Positions 1 to 5,045 of a stretch of 5,045 bases of DNA are shown here, one piece after another. How positions within the stretch are numbered: position 1 is the stretch's first letter; every line of letters begins with the position of its first letter. The position numbers were made by a program, and so were the translations under genes. The notes under the pieces are model-generated. The model saw nothing but the letters and a program-made list of their open reading frames with translations. It searched no databases and was not told where the DNA came from. Source of the stretch: Gemmobacter sp. (GTDB lineage Bacteria > Pseudomonadota > Alphaproteobacteria > Rhodobacterales > Rhodobacteraceae); NCBI GenBank assembly GCA_030656535.1, contig JAUSPL010000395.1, positions 1-5,045 on the forward strand. The letters are read 5' to 3'.

Positions 1-1
1 G

Positions 2-754
2 TTCACCGAAAGCCTGGGGCTGATCTATCTGTCTACCCCGTTTTCCCGGGCTGCCGCTGATTTCCTGAATGAAATCGGCGTTCCTGCCTTCAAGATCGGA
101 TCGGGCGAGGCCGACAACCTGCCTCTGATCCGTCATATCGCGCGCTTCGGCAAGCCGGTGATCCTGTCGACCGGGATGCAGACCATCGAAACCATGCGCG
201 CAAGCGTCGCCATTCTGGATGCAGCGGGGGTGGACTATGCCTTGCTGGAATGCACAAACCTGTACCCGTCGCCGCCTGAAATCGTCAGCCTTCAAGGCGT
301 GACCGAGCTGCAAAAGGCGTTCCCGAGGGCGGTTGTCGGGTTTTCCGACCATTCGATCGGGCCGGAAATGGCGCTTGCTTCGGTCGCCCTTGGGGCCTGC
401 ATCCTGGAACGGCACTATACCGACAGCCGCTACCGGATCGGGCCTGACATTTCCTGTTCGATGGACCCCGCCGAACTGCGGTTCCTGATCGACCGCTCGC
501 GAGAGATCCACACCGCGCTGCACAACCCAAAACAACGCACCCTGTCGGAAGAAGCGGTTTACAGGTTCGCCCGCGCAAGCGTGGTCGCCGACCGCGATCT
601 GCCCGCAGGCCATCTGATCACCGAGTCCGACATCTGGGCACGCAGGCCGGGGTCGGGACAGATCGCAGGCTATGACTTTGACAAGGTCGTCGGCAAGCGG
701 CTGACACGGGCCGTCACCCGCAACACCCAGCTTGCCTGGACGGATCTGGCGTGA
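2..754 (+). CDS. neuB: NeuB-type N-acetylneuraminate (nonulosonic acid) synthase, 5' end outside window
   Basis: Cytoplasmic enzyme that condenses a 2-epimerised N-acetyl sugar (ManNAc for Neu5Ac) with phosphoenolpyruvate to form the nine-carbon acid. The reading frame is open from base 2, giving 250 visible residues; the family is about 350 residues, so roughly the first 100 lie upstream. Visible motifs in order are STPFSRAA, KIGSGEADN, ILSTGM, CTNLYPSP, GFSDHSIG, ILERHYTD and GPDISCSM, all hallmarks of the NeuB TIM barrel. The two metal-ligand histidines of the family (DH at base 350, ERH at base 413) are present and 21 residues apart, the same spacing as H215/H236 in meningococcal NeuB as I remember it. 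The last 65 or so residues form the C-terminal SAF (antifreeze-like) domain, with ASVVADRDLPAGHLI and the conserved RRPG segment. The stop overlaps the next gene. The motifs resemble the Neu5Ac synthase type, but a legionaminic acid synthase is possible. Confidence 0.95.
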   Translation, partial: FTESLGLIYLSTPFSRAAADFLNEIGVPAFKIGSGEADNLPLIRHIARFGKPVILSTGMQTIETMRASVAILDAAGVDYALLECTNLYPSPPEIVSLQGVTELQKAFPRAVVGFSDHSIGPEMALASVALGACILERHYTDSRYRIGPDISCSMDPAELRFLIDRSREIHTALHNPKQRTLSEEAVYRFARASVVADRDLPAGHLITESDIWARRPGSGQIAGYDFDKVVGKRLTRAVTRNTQLAWTDLA

Positions 755-1467
755 TGCGCAAACTGGACGGATACCGGCGGCACGACATCCTGAACCTGCT
801 GCCCGAAGGCCCCGACCGCATCGGCGTCGAACTGGGTGTGGCGGGGGGCGAGTTTTCGCGCCGTATGGTCGCCTCGGGGCGGTTTGCCACCTTTTTTGGC
901 GTCGACATGTACGCCGATACCCATGACGTGACCCAATACAAGACAGCCCTGCGCCATGTCGGGCTGCTGGCACCCTACAAACTGCTGCGGATGAGCTTTG
1001 CCGAGGCCTATGACCTGTTCGACGATGAAAGCCTCGATTTCATCTATATCGACGGCTATGCCCATACCGGCCAGGAAGGCGGCGAAACGATCTGGCACTG
1101 GGCGCGCAAGGTCAAGGTCGGCGGGCTGATCGCGGGCGATGACTATCACCCAGACTGGCCGCTGGTGGTCGAGGCGGTGGACCGATTTGCGGCCCAGACC
1201 GGGTTTGATCTGTGCGTCACCACCGAAACCGAACCCGACGTCGACTATGCCGCGCACCCCACCTGGGGCATGATAAAGGCCCATGCCGTGGCAGACGAGC
1301 CGCCCGCAGATCTGCTGGCGCGCGGCAAGGCAAAAGGCGCGCAGGTCGCCGCCAAACGCAAACTGGGCAAGCGTCTGGGCGATGTGTTGCTGGCCGTGGT
1401 CGGGCCCGACCGCTACGGGCGGCTGCGCGACTGGAACCGTGCGCGCAAGAAGCGGCGCAAGGGGTGA
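751..1467 (+). CDS. Class I SAM-dependent methyltransferase (Methyltransf_24-like) with basic C-terminal tail
   Basis: Predicted methyltransferase of 238 residues, probably cytoplasmic, with no signal peptide or membrane segment visible. The SAM-binding motif I is GVELGVAGGEFSR (residues 25-37). An acidic strand end follows in FFGVDMYADTH (48-58). The next core strand is LDFIYIDGYAHTG (95-107), and then KVGGLIAGDDYHPDWP (122-137), the usual post-motif layout of the Methyltransf_24 group. The substrate is unknown; from its position a sugar or glycan O-methylation is plausible but inferred. The last 48 residues carry about 18 Lys/Arg and end in ARKKRRKG, which could contact nucleic acid, acidic polymer or membrane phosphate. 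The start is ambiguous: GTG at 751 overlaps the neuB stop by four bases (GTGA), and ATG at 754 overlaps it by one. GGACGGAT at 738-745 could serve either as ribosome binding site. Either way it is translationally coupled to neuB. Confidence 0.85.
   Translation: MMRKLDGYRRHDILNLLPEGPDRIGVELGVAGGEFSRRMVASGRFATFFGVDMYADTHDVTQYKTALRHVGLLAPYKLLRMSFAEAYDLFDDESLDFIYIDGYAHTGQEGGETIWHWARKVKVGGLIAGDDYHPDWPLVVEAVDRFAAQTGFDLCVTTETEPDVDYAAHPTWGMIKAHAVADEPPADLLARGKAKGAQVAAKRKLGKRLGDVLLAVVGPDRYGRLRDWNRARKKRRKG
1459..1467 (+). promoter_or_regulatory. Strong Shine-Dalgarno-like sequence pointing at ATG 1472, not at the GT8 start
   Basis: AAGGGGTGA differs from the ideal AAGGAGGTGA by one missing base and overlaps the end and stop codon of the upstream methyltransferase. 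It lies at ribosome-binding distance from the ATG at 1472, which opens a 12-codon frame. It is about 39 bases from the GT8 start at 1507, too far to serve that start directly. The 20 bases before 1507 contain no purine-rich ribosome binding site. Confidence 0.5.
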
Positions 1468-1471
1468 ACCG

Positions 1472-1510
1472 ATGGTGACACCCCCCACTTCAGCCAGATC
1501 CGTGCCATGA
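1472..1510 (+). other. 12-codon micro-ORF overlapping the GT8 start codon (possible coupling leader)
   Basis: The reading frame is ATG at 1472, peptide MVTPPTSARSVP, TGA at 1508-1510. Its stop overlaps the GT8 start as ATGA (1507-1510), the standard geometry for termination-reinitiation. It has the better ribosome binding site of the two starts (1459-1467). It may be a translated leader that delivers ribosomes to the GT8 gene, or chance. It contains a run of six C at 1481-1486. Confidence 0.35.
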
Positions 1511-2487
1511 CCGCCGCCCTTGATCTGACCTCATCGCGCCCTGCCCGGTTTTCCCGCGCGATCATCCTGACGGTGGACCGGACCTATCTGCCCTATGCGC
1601 TGTTCGTGATCGGTCAGATTGCGGCCCTGCATCCCAAGCGTGACTTTGACTTTTGCATCGTGACGACCGACGATCTGCCGCACCATCCGCTGATCGACCT
1701 TCATGACGTGCGGATCGTGCGGGCGGGGCTCGACTCGGTCGTCCGGGCCTTTTCTGTCGGGGACCGGATTCCGGTGGCGACGTATTTCAGGCTTTTCCTG
1801 GCCGGGGCGTTGGGCGGCGACTATGCCAGAATTCTGTATCTGGATGCCGACATCTATATCCGCCGTGGCGATTTTGCGCGGCTGCTGGGGGCGCCAATGG
1901 GGGCGCATCCCGTCGCCGGGGCCCGCGATCCGGTGCAGTTTCGCCACAAGGGCTATGTCTCGGCCGATATGAAGGGGCTGGGGCTGGGGCACTTTCCCTA
2001 TCTGTCCTCGGGCGTGCAGTTGATCGACACGGCACGCTACAACGCGCTTCAGATCGGACCCCGCGCAATCGCGCTGGCCACCCAGTCCCCCGACAAGATG
2101 AAGGTGTTGGACCAGACCGCCATCAACGCGGTTCTGCAAGGCGACTTTGCGGAACTGCCGCCCGGATGGAACTGGCTTTACGGGTTCCGCACGATCTATT
2201 TCACCGAGCTTTACGACCCGCCAATCCTGCATTTCGCAGGCTGGCGCAAACCCTGGAGCCACCTGAACGGCGAATTCCCGGAACGATACTCGCGCGACTA
2301 CCGCGCCTTCTTTGCCGAACACTTTCCCGACCAGCACGCCAAAATGCCGCCGTTCACACCGCACGGCGCGGCGCGTCTGCGGCACCTGCGGTTTTTCCTG
2401 AAGCACATCGCCGGAATGGGTGTCACCTTTGCCGCGATGGAACAGTTCAAAGACGATTTCGACATCAAGATCACCAGCCCACACTGA
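1507..2487 (+). CDS. Family GT8 (LgtC/glycogenin-like) glycosyltransferase
   Basis: Predicted retaining glycosyltransferase of 326 residues using a UDP-hexose, acting on a surface glycan at the cytoplasmic face of the inner membrane. The GT8 signature runs the full length. The N-terminal strand is AIILTVDRTYLPYALF (18-33). YFRLFLAGAL (93-102) precedes the metal- and nucleotide-binding DxD motif in ILYLDADIYI (109-118; DAD at 113-115). SSGVQLID (167-174) and DQTAINAVL (202-210) follow. The C-terminal HxxGxxKPW motif is intact as HFAGWRKPW (242-250), so the enzyme looks active. The donor (galactose or glucose is commonest in LgtC/RfaI/RfaJ relatives) cannot be read from sequence. No other in-frame start lies between the upstream stop at 1465 and the ATG at 1507. 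No good ribosome binding site precedes it, which suggests coupled translation. The gap to the upstream methyltransferase is 39 bases, in the same frame. Confidence 0.92.
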   Translation: MTAALDLTSSRPARFSRAIILTVDRTYLPYALFVIGQIAALHPKRDFDFCIVTTDDLPHHPLIDLHDVRIVRAGLDSVVRAFSVGDRIPVATYFRLFLAGALGGDYARILYLDADIYIRRGDFARLLGAPMGAHPVAGARDPVQFRHKGYVSADMKGLGLGHFPYLSSGVQLIDTARYNALQIGPRAIALATQSPDKMKVLDQTAINAVLQGDFAELPPGWNWLYGFRTIYFTELYDPPILHFAGWRKPWSHLNGEFPERYSRDYRAFFAEHFPDQHAKMPPFTPHGAARLRHLRFFLKHIAGMGVTFAAMEQFKDDFDIKITSPH

Positions 2488-2525
2488 CACGCAGGCCGCA
2501 AAGTTTCCTTTGGCCCAACCTTCAA

Positions 2526-2530
2526 TAAGG
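2526..2530 (+). promoter_or_regulatory. Ribosome binding site for the second methyltransferase
   Basis: TAAGG lies eight bases before the ATG at 2539. It supports this start over the in-frame ATG codons at 2587 and 2593. The surrounding leader (CCAACC, then AAGGC, then CATCCATG) recurs before neuC. Confidence 0.6.
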
Positions 2531-2538
2531 CACCATCC

Positions 2539-3354
2539 ATGGCCCTCCATCATCGCCTCAAGAACGCGCTCAAGGCCACCGCAGGCATGCGCATGGTCAG
2601 CTTTTTCGATTTTGACCTGTTCGCGCCCTATAGCCGGGGACCCAACCGGCAAAAGACCGACCATGCGATCCTTGGCGCGCAGATCATTTTTCCGATGATG
2701 GCCGAATTCGCAGATCGGCAGGGAATATCCCTGTTGCCCGTCGTCTCGGCCGAGAATTTTGGCGCAGACACCCGCGATACGGCGATGGCGTTGAAGATCC
2801 TGTTGGATCAGCACGGGTCAGACAAGGCCAACAAGCACAACTATCACTTTGTGCTGGGGCGCATCTTGCACCAGCGGGATGCAATCAAGGGTGTGCTGGA
2901 GGTCGGTCTGGGAAGCAACAACCCCAAGATCGTGTCCAACATGACGGTGCATGGCAAACCCGGTGCCTCTGTCCGGGCCTTTCGCGATTTCCTGCCCCAG
3001 GCGCATGTTTACGGGGCCGACTATGACCGGGGTGCGCTGTTTACCGAAGACCGGCTGACCACCTACCATGTCGATCAGACCGATCCCCACAGCTTTGATG
3101 CCCTGGGCGCAGCGATCACCCACGATCTGGATCTGGTCATCGACGACGGCCTGCATTCTCCGACGGCCAATCTGACCACGCTGGAATTCGGCCTGTCGCG
3201 GCTGGCCCTCGGCGGTTGGGTTGTGGTCGAGGACATCAACCCGCTTGCCGTCCCCCTGTGGCAAATGGTTGCTCTCTTGCTGAACGCCCGCTACAGCCCG
3301 CACCTGATCCAATGCACCAAGAACCCGATCTTCGCGGTGCAACGGATCGGCTGA
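2539..3354 (+). CDS. Class I SAM-dependent methyltransferase-like protein of glycan clusters, second type
   Basis: Protein of 271 residues with a C-terminal Rossmann-type methyltransferase domain after about 90 N-terminal residues that I do not recognise. The domain opens with HGSDKANKHNYHFV (92-105), recalling the GTDK...H-Y entry of CmcI/MycE/TylF-like sugar and antibiotic O-methyltransferases. Motif I is LEVGLGSNN (120-128). Then come KPGASVRAFRDFLP (140-153), YGADYDRGALF (158-168) with the acidic SAM-ribose position, VDQTDP (178-183), and LVIDDGLHSP (199-208). The IDDGxH step is the place where MycE-type enzymes bind a divalent metal, so a metal-dependent O-methyltransferase is a reasonable inference. 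The strand GGWVVVEDI (225-233) closes the core. There is no signal peptide or clear membrane span. It does not resemble the methyltransferase at 751-1467 beyond the fold. Its substrate is unknown; the context suggests a sugar or nonulosonate. The gap after the GT8 gene is 51 bases. Confidence 0.82.
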   Translation: MALHHRLKNALKATAGMRMVSFFDFDLFAPYSRGPNRQKTDHAILGAQIIFPMMAEFADRQGISLLPVVSAENFGADTRDTAMALKILLDQHGSDKANKHNYHFVLGRILHQRDAIKGVLEVGLGSNNPKIVSNMTVHGKPGASVRAFRDFLPQAHVYGADYDRGALFTEDRLTTYHVDQTDPHSFDALGAAITHDLDLVIDDGLHSPTANLTTLEFGLSRLALGGWVVVEDINPLAVPLWQMVALLLNARYSPHLIQCTKNPIFAVQRIG

Positions 3355-3362
3355 CCCCAGCC

Positions 3363-3376
3363 GGCGCCCTGGCGCC
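3363..3376 (+). other. Small GC hairpin in the gap before neuC
   Basis: GGCGC and GCGCC form a perfect five-base-pair stem around a CCTG loop, just after the stop of the second methyltransferase. There is no T-run after it, so it is not a standard terminator. It could be a weak attenuator or an RNA-stability element, or a by-product of the repeated GGCGCC hexamer (3363, 3371, 3401). Confidence 0.3.
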
Positions 3377-3378
3377 CC

Positions 3379-3408
3379 GCAGTCCGGCACCATGCAGTCC
3401 GGCGCCAC
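3379..3408 (+). repeat. 15-base tandem duplication before neuC
   Basis: GCAGTCCGGCACCAT (3379-3393) is followed directly by GCAGTCCGGCGCCAC (3394-3408); 13 of 15 bases match. It lies in the 72-base gap between the second methyltransferase and neuC and ends eight bases before the neuC ribosome binding site. It looks like a local slippage duplication that has begun to diverge. No function can be assigned. Confidence 0.75.
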
Positions 3409-3415
3409 GCCAACC

Positions 3416-3420
3416 AAAGG
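3416..3420 (+). promoter_or_regulatory. Ribosome binding site for neuC
   Basis: AAAGG lies six bases before the ATG at 3427 and decides this start. The protein then begins directly with the first beta strand HILFVTGTRADFG, as expected for the family. Confidence 0.6.
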
Positions 3421-3426
3421 CCATCC

Positions 3427-4548
3427 ATGACCCGACACATCCTGTTCGTCACCGGAACCCGTGCCGATTTCGGCAAGATCGAGCCGCTGGCCACTGCTGC
3501 CCGCGACGCCGGGTTCACCGTGTCGTTCTTTGTCACTGGCATGCACATGCTGGGGCGCTATGGCCTGACCAAGATCGAGGTCGCGCGCACCCCCGGCGTG
3601 CAGGTTCACGAGTTTCTGAACCAGCGCCCCGGCGATCCGCAAGACATGGTGCTGGCAAAGACCGTGCTGGGCTTTTCGGATTTTGTCGCCGAACACCGGC
3701 CCGACCTGATCGTGGTCCACGGCGACCGGGTCGAAGCCCTGGCCTGCGCGCTTGTCGCGGCCACCAACTACGTCCGCTGCGCCCATATCGAAGGCGGCGA
3801 AGTGTCTGGCACCATCGACGAGATATTCCGCCACTGCAACACCAAGCTGGCGCATCACCATTTCGTATCGTCCGACGCTGCACGGACCAGGGTCATGGCC
3901 TTGGGCGAACCGCCGGGCTCGATCCACGCGATCGGATCACCAGAACTGGACAAGCACGGTGCGCCGTCCGGCGTCACGCTGGCCGAGGTCAAGGCCCGCT
4001 ATGCCATCCCCTTTGGCGACTACGGCATCTGCATATTTCACCCGGTCACGTCGGAAACCGCGACGATGGCGGCACAGGCCCGCGCGCTCTATGGCGCGCT
4101 AGAGTCGTCGGGCAAAAATTTCGTTCTGATCTTGCCCAACAACGACCCGGGATCCGCCGAGATTTTCGCGGTGATCGACACCCTGCCCGACACCCGGTTC
4201 CGGCGTATCCCGTCGATGCGGTTCGCGCATTTTTCAGAACTGATGAAACACGCGGCCTGCATGGTCGGCAATTCATCGGCCGGCGTCCGAGAGGCGCCGT
4301 TCCTGGGTATCCCCTCGCTGGATGTGGGCACGCGCCAGACCAACCGGTCGCTGGCACCGTCGGTACATCACAGCACCGCAACAGATACCGCGGCAATCGG
4401 GGATTTCCTGACCACGCAATGGGGCAAACGCCACGCACCGCACACCGCCTTTGGCGAAGGTCGCGCGGCCGACCGTTTTGTCGCGGTTCTGCAAGACGAC
4501 GCGTTCTGGGCGCAGCCCCTGCAAAAGGCGTTTCAGGACCCATCCTGA
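3427..4548 (+). CDS. neuC: NeuC-type hydrolysing UDP-N-acetylglucosamine 2-epimerase
   Basis: Cytoplasmic enzyme that epimerises and hydrolyses UDP-GlcNAc to ManNAc and UDP, the committed step feeding NeuB. It is complete at 373 residues, the usual family length of about 370-390. Two GT-B-like Rossmann halves are visible. The first has TGTRADFGKI (9-18), TGMHMLGRYG (37-46), VVHGDRVEAL (96-105) and HIEGGEVSGTIDE (120-132). The linker region has GSPELD (170-175). The second half has FHPVTSE (204-210), LPNNDPGS (236-243), MVGNSSAGVREAP (279-291) and DVGTRQTNR (299-307). All segments expected for catalysis and UDP binding are present. The short form HIEGGEVSGTIDE, and the overall wording, recall meningococcal SiaA/NeuC; LegG-type enzymes acting on UDP-diNAc-bacillosamine often carry two extra residues there. 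ManNAc formation is therefore favoured but not proven. It lies 72 bases after the second methyltransferase and is probably the last gene of the operon. Confidence 0.94.
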   Translation: MTRHILFVTGTRADFGKIEPLATAARDAGFTVSFFVTGMHMLGRYGLTKIEVARTPGVQVHEFLNQRPGDPQDMVLAKTVLGFSDFVAEHRPDLIVVHGDRVEALACALVAATNYVRCAHIEGGEVSGTIDEIFRHCNTKLAHHHFVSSDAARTRVMALGEPPGSIHAIGSPELDKHGAPSGVTLAEVKARYAIPFGDYGICIFHPVTSETATMAAQARALYGALESSGKNFVLILPNNDPGSAEIFAVIDTLPDTRFRRIPSMRFAHFSELMKHAACMVGNSSAGVREAPFLGIPSLDVGTRQTNRSLAPSVHHSTATDTAAIGDFLTTQWGKRHAPHTAFGEGRAADRFVAVLQDDAFWAQPLQKAFQDPS

Positions 4549-4585
4549 CAGATCACGCCGGGAAATTCGACCGCGCCCCCCGTCT

Positions 4586-4635
4586 TGTCTGGACATACCG
4601 GACACTGAGTGGCGCGAACCTGACGTGCGCGCCAT
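4586..4635 (+). terminator. Two adjacent hairpins after neuC, possible termination or 3'-end stabilising structure
   Basis: The first hairpin pairs TGTCTGG (4586-4592) with CCGGACA (4598-4604) around a five-base loop, with one G-T wobble. The second pairs TGGCGCG (4610-4616) with CGCGCCA (4628-4634) around an 11-base loop. They begin 38 bases after the neuC stop and precede a convergent gene, where a terminator is expected. Neither is followed by a T-run, so intrinsic termination is uncertain; Rho-dependent termination with these as 3'-end barriers is an alternative. Confidence 0.35.
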
Positions 4636-4710
4636 ACTGTGCCGCATCACACCGGGTTCCCATGCGCCAGACTTGCCCGGCACACGAATACCTGCCACTC
4701 CGGGTTGAGG

Positions 4711-4770
4711 TGAATATGGATTAACACATAAATATCAAATCACTAACGATATTTACTAATTCATCACATC
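4711..4770. other. AT-rich block between convergent genes
   Basis: Only 15 of 60 bases are G or C, against a clearly GC-rich surrounding sequence on both sides. It holds no open frame worth calling; its last two bases are the first two of the minus-strand stop codon. It contains the inverted repeat at 4729-4755. It could be a binding site for an AT-preferring nucleoid protein, a regulatory site, or a remnant of inserted DNA; the sequence alone does not decide. Confidence 0.7.
4729..4755. repeat. Perfect 8-base inverted repeat in the AT-rich block
   Basis: TAAATATC (4729-4736) and GATATTTA (4748-4755) are exact reverse complements separated by 11 bases. The RNA stem would be weak (mostly A-U), so a dimeric DNA-binding protein site is a better reading than a terminator. 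No known operator is recognised. Confidence 0.6.
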
Positions 4771-5045
4771 AAGTGGCTTTCTTCCGCAGCGCCTGCTTTT
4801 GGTCCCTCAGATCGTGACTTCGCGGGTGGCTCATGGGGGCCTCTGCCAGCGGGCCAAGATCGGCGCGGCGCAGCTTTTGTGTCGAGGTTGTCGGCAGTTG
4901 GTCCAGAAACGCCACATAGCCGGGCAGCTTGTAATAGGCCAACCGCCCCGCGCAGTGGTCAATCAAGGCAACCGCCAGGGCCGCCTCATCCACACCCGCG
5001 CGCGGCACGATTGCGGCCAGAACCTCTTCGTCGCGCAGCGGGTCA
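4769..5045 (-). CDS. Acyl-CoA synthetase (AMP-binding family), C-terminal end only
   Basis: The frame is open from the window edge to a TGA at 4771-4769, giving 91 visible residues of the C-terminal lid domain (AMP-binding enzyme C-terminal domain). Visible features are DPLRDEEVLAAIVPRAG, the hinge-side region LAYYKLPGYVAFLDQLP, and LPTTSTQKLRRADL. The Lys at 4874-4876 in the last of these is the conserved catalytic lysine of adenylate formation. The short Lys/Arg-rich tail (DLRDQKQALRKK) resembles the ends of CaiC-like and medium/long-chain acyl-CoA ligases. The enzyme would activate a carboxylic acid with ATP and CoA; the substrate cannot be told from this part. It is convergent with neuC and probably not part of the glycan pathway. 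The start lies outside the window. Confidence 0.87.
   Translation of the reverse strand, partial: DPLRDEEVLAAIVPRAGVDEAALAVALIDHCAGRLAYYKLPGYVAFLDQLPTTSTQKLRRADLGPLAEAPMSHPRSHDLRDQKQALRKKAT

Noticed and set aside
158..754. Treating neuB as a short gene starting at GTG 158
   Set aside because: The frame is open from base 2 and the upstream residues carry conserved NeuB motifs (STPFSRAA, KIGSGEADN), so the real start lies outside the window.
2499..2512. Hairpin CAAAG-TTTC-CTTTG between the GT8 gene and the second methyltransferase
   Set aside because: The stem is only five pairs, mostly A-T, with no T-run after it; too weak to call a terminator or attenuator.
1531..2814. Minus-strand frame of about 430 codons antisense to the GT8 gene
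   Set aside because: The GT8 gene on the other strand has every family motif; the antisense product has no recognisable domain.
2818..3927. Minus-strand frame of about 370 codons antisense to the second methyltransferase and neuC
   Set aside because: Composition is typical of antisense frames in GC-rich DNA; it matches no family and lies opposite two well-supported genes.
3216..4724. Long open + strand frame of about 500 codons across the second methyltransferase and neuC
   Set aside because: It is a shadow frame of the GC-rich codons: arginine/proline-rich composition, no recognisable motif, and it overlaps two genes with clear family motifs.
4704..4732. Promoter-like pair TTGAGG and CATAAA, 17 bases apart, in the AT-rich region
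   Set aside because: The match to -35/-10 is modest and could arise by chance in AT-rich DNA. It would drive transcription antisense to the acyl-CoA synthetase, with no supporting evidence.

Overview
The window is GC-rich with strongly GC-biased third codon positions. Its tightly packed genes and gene families suggest an alphaproteobacterium, probably of the Rhodobacterales/Paracoccaceae type; that placement is inferred from style, not from a marker gene. It looks like the 3' part of a surface-glycan (capsule, LPS or other envelope polysaccharide) cluster built around a sialic-acid-like nonulosonic acid, followed by an unrelated convergent gene.

Layout on the + strand: (1) the 3' end of a NeuB-type sialic/nonulosonic acid synthase (2-754); (2) a class I SAM-dependent methyltransferase with a very basic tail (751-1467), overlapping neuB; (3) a family GT8 glycosyltransferase (1507-2487); (4) a second, different class I methyltransferase-like protein (2539-3354); (5) a complete NeuC-type hydrolysing UDP-GlcNAc 2-epimerase (3427-4548). 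Gaps between these genes run from an overlap to 72 bases, so they are probably one transcription unit. On the - strand, 4769-5045 is the C-terminal end of an acyl-CoA synthetase of the AMP-binding family. It converges on the glycan genes across a 220-base gap.

Working model: NeuC makes ManNAc (or a related 2-epimer) from a UDP-sugar, and NeuB condenses it with phosphoenolpyruvate to a nonulosonic acid. A CMP-sugar synthetase (NeuA), not in this window, would activate the product. The GT8 enzyme adds a hexose-type residue to the glycan, and the two methyltransferases may methylate it. Both Neu proteins resemble, from memory, the meningococcal sialic acid enzymes (SiaC/NeuB and SiaA/NeuC) more than legionaminic or pseudaminic acid homologues, but the exact sugar cannot be fixed from sequence alone.

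Non-coding points of interest are two 12-codon micro-ORFs whose stop codons overlap the start codons of the GT8 gene and neuC; a C6 tract at which one extra base would fuse a well-placed upstream ATG to the GT8 frame; a 15-base tandem repeat before neuC; and a strikingly AT-rich block (15 of 60 bases G or C) with an 8-base inverted repeat between the convergent genes. No RNA gene, insertion sequence or CRISPR array was seen, and no gene-free stretch exceeds 300 bases.
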